Positions 62,879 through 64,000 of a stretch of 64,000 bases of DNA are shown here, piece after piece (the stretch's first letter is position 1; the number at the start of each line of letters is the position of its first letter). Location: contig NZ_CP015600.1 in the NCBI RefSeq assembly GCF_001647715.1, forward strand, positions 3,720,001 through 3,784,000, read 5' to 3'. The position numbers were made by a program, and so were the translations under genes. The notes beneath the pieces are model-generated. The model was given only the letters and a program-made list of their open reading frames with translations, made no database searches and was not told the DNA's origin. The DNA is from Pseudomonas antarctica (lineage in GTDB: Bacteria > Pseudomonadota > Gammaproteobacteria > Pseudomonadales > Pseudomonadaceae).

Positions 62879-63238
62879 CTAAACTCTGTTTTTACAGCCA
62901 CTTCTTGACCGATCAATGATCAGGTCACCTTCGACTCTGGACTTGACGACGCCGAACAGAAACGAGTGGTTCACGTCGTACACAACAGCATCCGACAGCC
63001 CAACCGCACACGGGTCTTTTTCAATGGCCCGGTCCATGGCTGTCTTCACGTTCGGGAAGCCCAGCGGAAATATGATCACCGGATAGCTATCTTCACCAAC
63101 GACGCGCTTACCCTTTACGAAATCGCCACCGTTGATGTTGTAGTTCTTGGTACTGACTACCGTCACGTCAGCCACTCGCATGGTGCAGCCAGACACTGCG
63201 ACCGCACTCAGCAAAATGCTTAGTATTGATTTTTTCAT
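62879..63238 (-). CDS. lipoprotein, hypothetical
   Basis: A 119-aa protein with a lipoprotein signal (MKKSILSILLSAVAVSGC, lipid Cys18). The mature sequence TMRVADVTVVSTKNYNINGGDFVKGKRVVGEDSYPVIIFPLGFPNVKTAMDRAIEK resembles small Pseudomonas membrane lipoproteins that share the xVxDVTxVSTKN start. The ATG at 63238 is chosen because it starts the signal. It has a terminator directly downstream. Function unknown. Confidence 0.82.
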   Translation of the reverse strand: MKKSILSILLSAVAVSGCTMRVADVTVVSTKNYNINGGDFVKGKRVVGEDSYPVIIFPLGFPNVKTAMDRAIEKDPCAVGLSDAVVYDVNHSFLFGVVKSRVEGDLIIDRSRSGCKNRV

Positions 63239-63420
63239 GGTTCCCTCCGCCGTTGAAGGCGGCAATATATCAAGGAGCCATCAAGAAAGCCCGGGCAAAT
63301 GCCGAGGCTCGTAATGTGGGTAAACCCACCCGTACGGGCGAGAAGTCTATTGCAGTTACCGCATCTGAATTCTTTCAACATCTGCAAATTCTTTTTGCTG
63401 AATCGCCCTTTCCTTGGGCA

Positions 63421-63449
63421 ATAAAAAACCCGACGCGATGGCCGGGCTC
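63421..63449 (-). terminator. terminator downstream of the 65-aa gene
   Basis: An AAAAAACCCG...CGGGC stem-loop; the minus strand ends in a T-run. It lies 17 bp after the stop of the small acidic-protein gene. Confidence 0.65.
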
Positions 63450-63465
63450 GTTGACATGAAACTCG

Positions 63466-63663
63466 TCAGTTATCGGGATGCTCGCTCGCCACTGAATCGG
63501 CAGCGTCCACGTCCGACATATCCTCTTCAAGGGAGGGATCATCATTCTGAGGCGGCCGGATCTCGCGCTCATCCCGGCGAGGGTCGTGACCCGCTTCGTT
63601 GTCCGTGCCGCGTGTCACTTCCTGCTGCGAAATATTGCCTGGGGCACTCTTATCAATATCCAT
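63466..63663 (-). CDS. small acidic hypothetical protein
   Basis: A 65-aa hydrophilic protein from the ATG at 63663: MDIDKSAPGNISQQEVTRGTDNEAGHDPRRDEREIRPPQNDDPSLEEDMSDVDAADS. It is strongly charged and probably disordered, with no signal or membrane segment. A frame extension to 63684 adds seven residues. Small proteins of this composition occur in Pseudomonas without known function. A terminator follows. Confidence 0.6.
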   Translation of the reverse strand: MDIDKSAPGNISQQEVTRGTDNEAGHDPRRDEREIRPPQNDDPSLEEDMSDVDAADSVASEHPDN

Positions 63664-63762
63664 GCTGCCTCTCCGTTCAAACACTCGGAATATCCGTGCT
63701 TAAACATGGTAGTCGGCAGGTTGCAGTGAGTGCCGAACACTGGACGAACGGCGAAAAGCAAA

Positions 63763-63785
63763 AAGCCCCGTCCTAGGCGGGGCTT
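63763..63785. terminator. terminator downstream of the right-edge gene
   Basis: AAGCCCCG and CGGGGCTT form a stem around the loop TCCTAGG; a T-run follows on the minus strand. It lies 10 bp after the stop of the gene at 63796. Confidence 0.85.
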
Positions 63786-63795
63786 AATGAAAACT

Positions 63796-64000
63796 TTAGT
63801 CGTCTGAGGCTTGAGGGACTGGGGCCTCGTCGATGCTAATGCAGTGCTCGATGTCCGTTATTTTCTCCAGCGCAAGCTCGGCCGTTGAATAAGCCCCGAA
63901 CATTCGGCCCTGATAAAAAACAACCCACGCAAAATGAATATTCACTTTACCAGCCTGCCCTACAACCAACTTCTTGAACCGTTCCGCCAAGTCGTCGACA
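63796..64000 (-). CDS. hypothetical protein, 5' end beyond the window
   Basis: A minus-strand frame of at least 68 codons: ...VDDLAERFKKLVVGQAGKVNIHFAWVVFYQGRMFGAYSTAELALEKITDIEHCISIDEAPVPQASDD. The frame stays open to the window edge and the only start inside it is a TTG, so the gene is probably cut. It looks soluble and small. Family not recognised. Confidence 0.55.
   Translation of the reverse strand, partial: VDDLAERFKKLVVGQAGKVNIHFAWVVFYQGRMFGAYSTAELALEKITDIEHCISIDEAPVPQASDD

Overview
The window reads as chromosome of a Pseudomonas of the P. fluorescens group. The evidence is high-GC coding with GC-rich third positions, many long antisense shadow frames, REP/REPIN palindromes built on GTGGGAGCGGGCTTGC, a membrane PQQ glucose dehydrogenase followed by OprB, a Pseudomonas-type DUF6124 gene and an ice-nucleation gene. 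No rRNA, tRNA, CRISPR array or intact insertion sequence was seen.

Layout. 0-9.2 kb holds stress and electrophile-detoxification genes: a zinc alcohol dehydrogenase, a cofactor-free haloperoxidase-type hydrolase, DoxX, a quinone oxidoreductase, a NemR-like repressor with a DJ-1/PfpI protein and an Old Yellow Enzyme, a GlxA-type activator, a GNAT and uppP. At 9.1-11.6 kb lie two glutathione transferases and mug, with a small graveyard of three gene fragments at 9.98-10.5 kb. At 11.6-24.9 kb is a complete oxidative (non-phosphorylating) L-arabinose locus: SDR dehydrogenase, periplasmic aldose epimerase, AraFGH importer, lactonase, arabonate dehydratase, AraD1 dehydratase, 2-oxoglutarate semialdehyde dehydrogenase, an MFS acid transporter and a FadR-type GntR regulator. 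Copies of the FadR-family operator TNGTNNNACNA sit in front of its divergent transcription units.

25-33 kb is accessory: a membrane protein with a permuted papain-like domain, a two-gene unit with an AvrRpt2-like papain-fold protease, and a 1402-residue ice-nucleation protein with about 74 sixteen-residue coils. 33-42.5 kb carries an ArgP-like regulator, a bestrophin-like channel, gcd-oprB, a DUF6124 gene behind a structured leader, and mmsA with a divergent LysR regulator.

The most interesting region is 42.9-58.6 kb, an apparent twelve-gene operon. Its first six genes are the ebo set (eboD, C, A, B, E, F), with eboD fused to a DedA-like membrane domain. They are followed, with overlaps or short gaps, by six poorly described genes. 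These include a duplicated pair made of an exported single-CxxCH protein and a large partner, a Cys-rich exported protein and an SMP-30/NHL-like propeller. I read it as one export or natural-product pathway with periplasmic haem/redox chemistry; its product cannot be told from sequence.

58.6-64 kb holds a monooxygenase-like ABM protein, a GNAT, a fasciclin protein, ibpA with a heat-shock promoter and a possible thermosensor leader, and then prophage-edge debris and small lipoprotein or hypothetical genes up to the window end.
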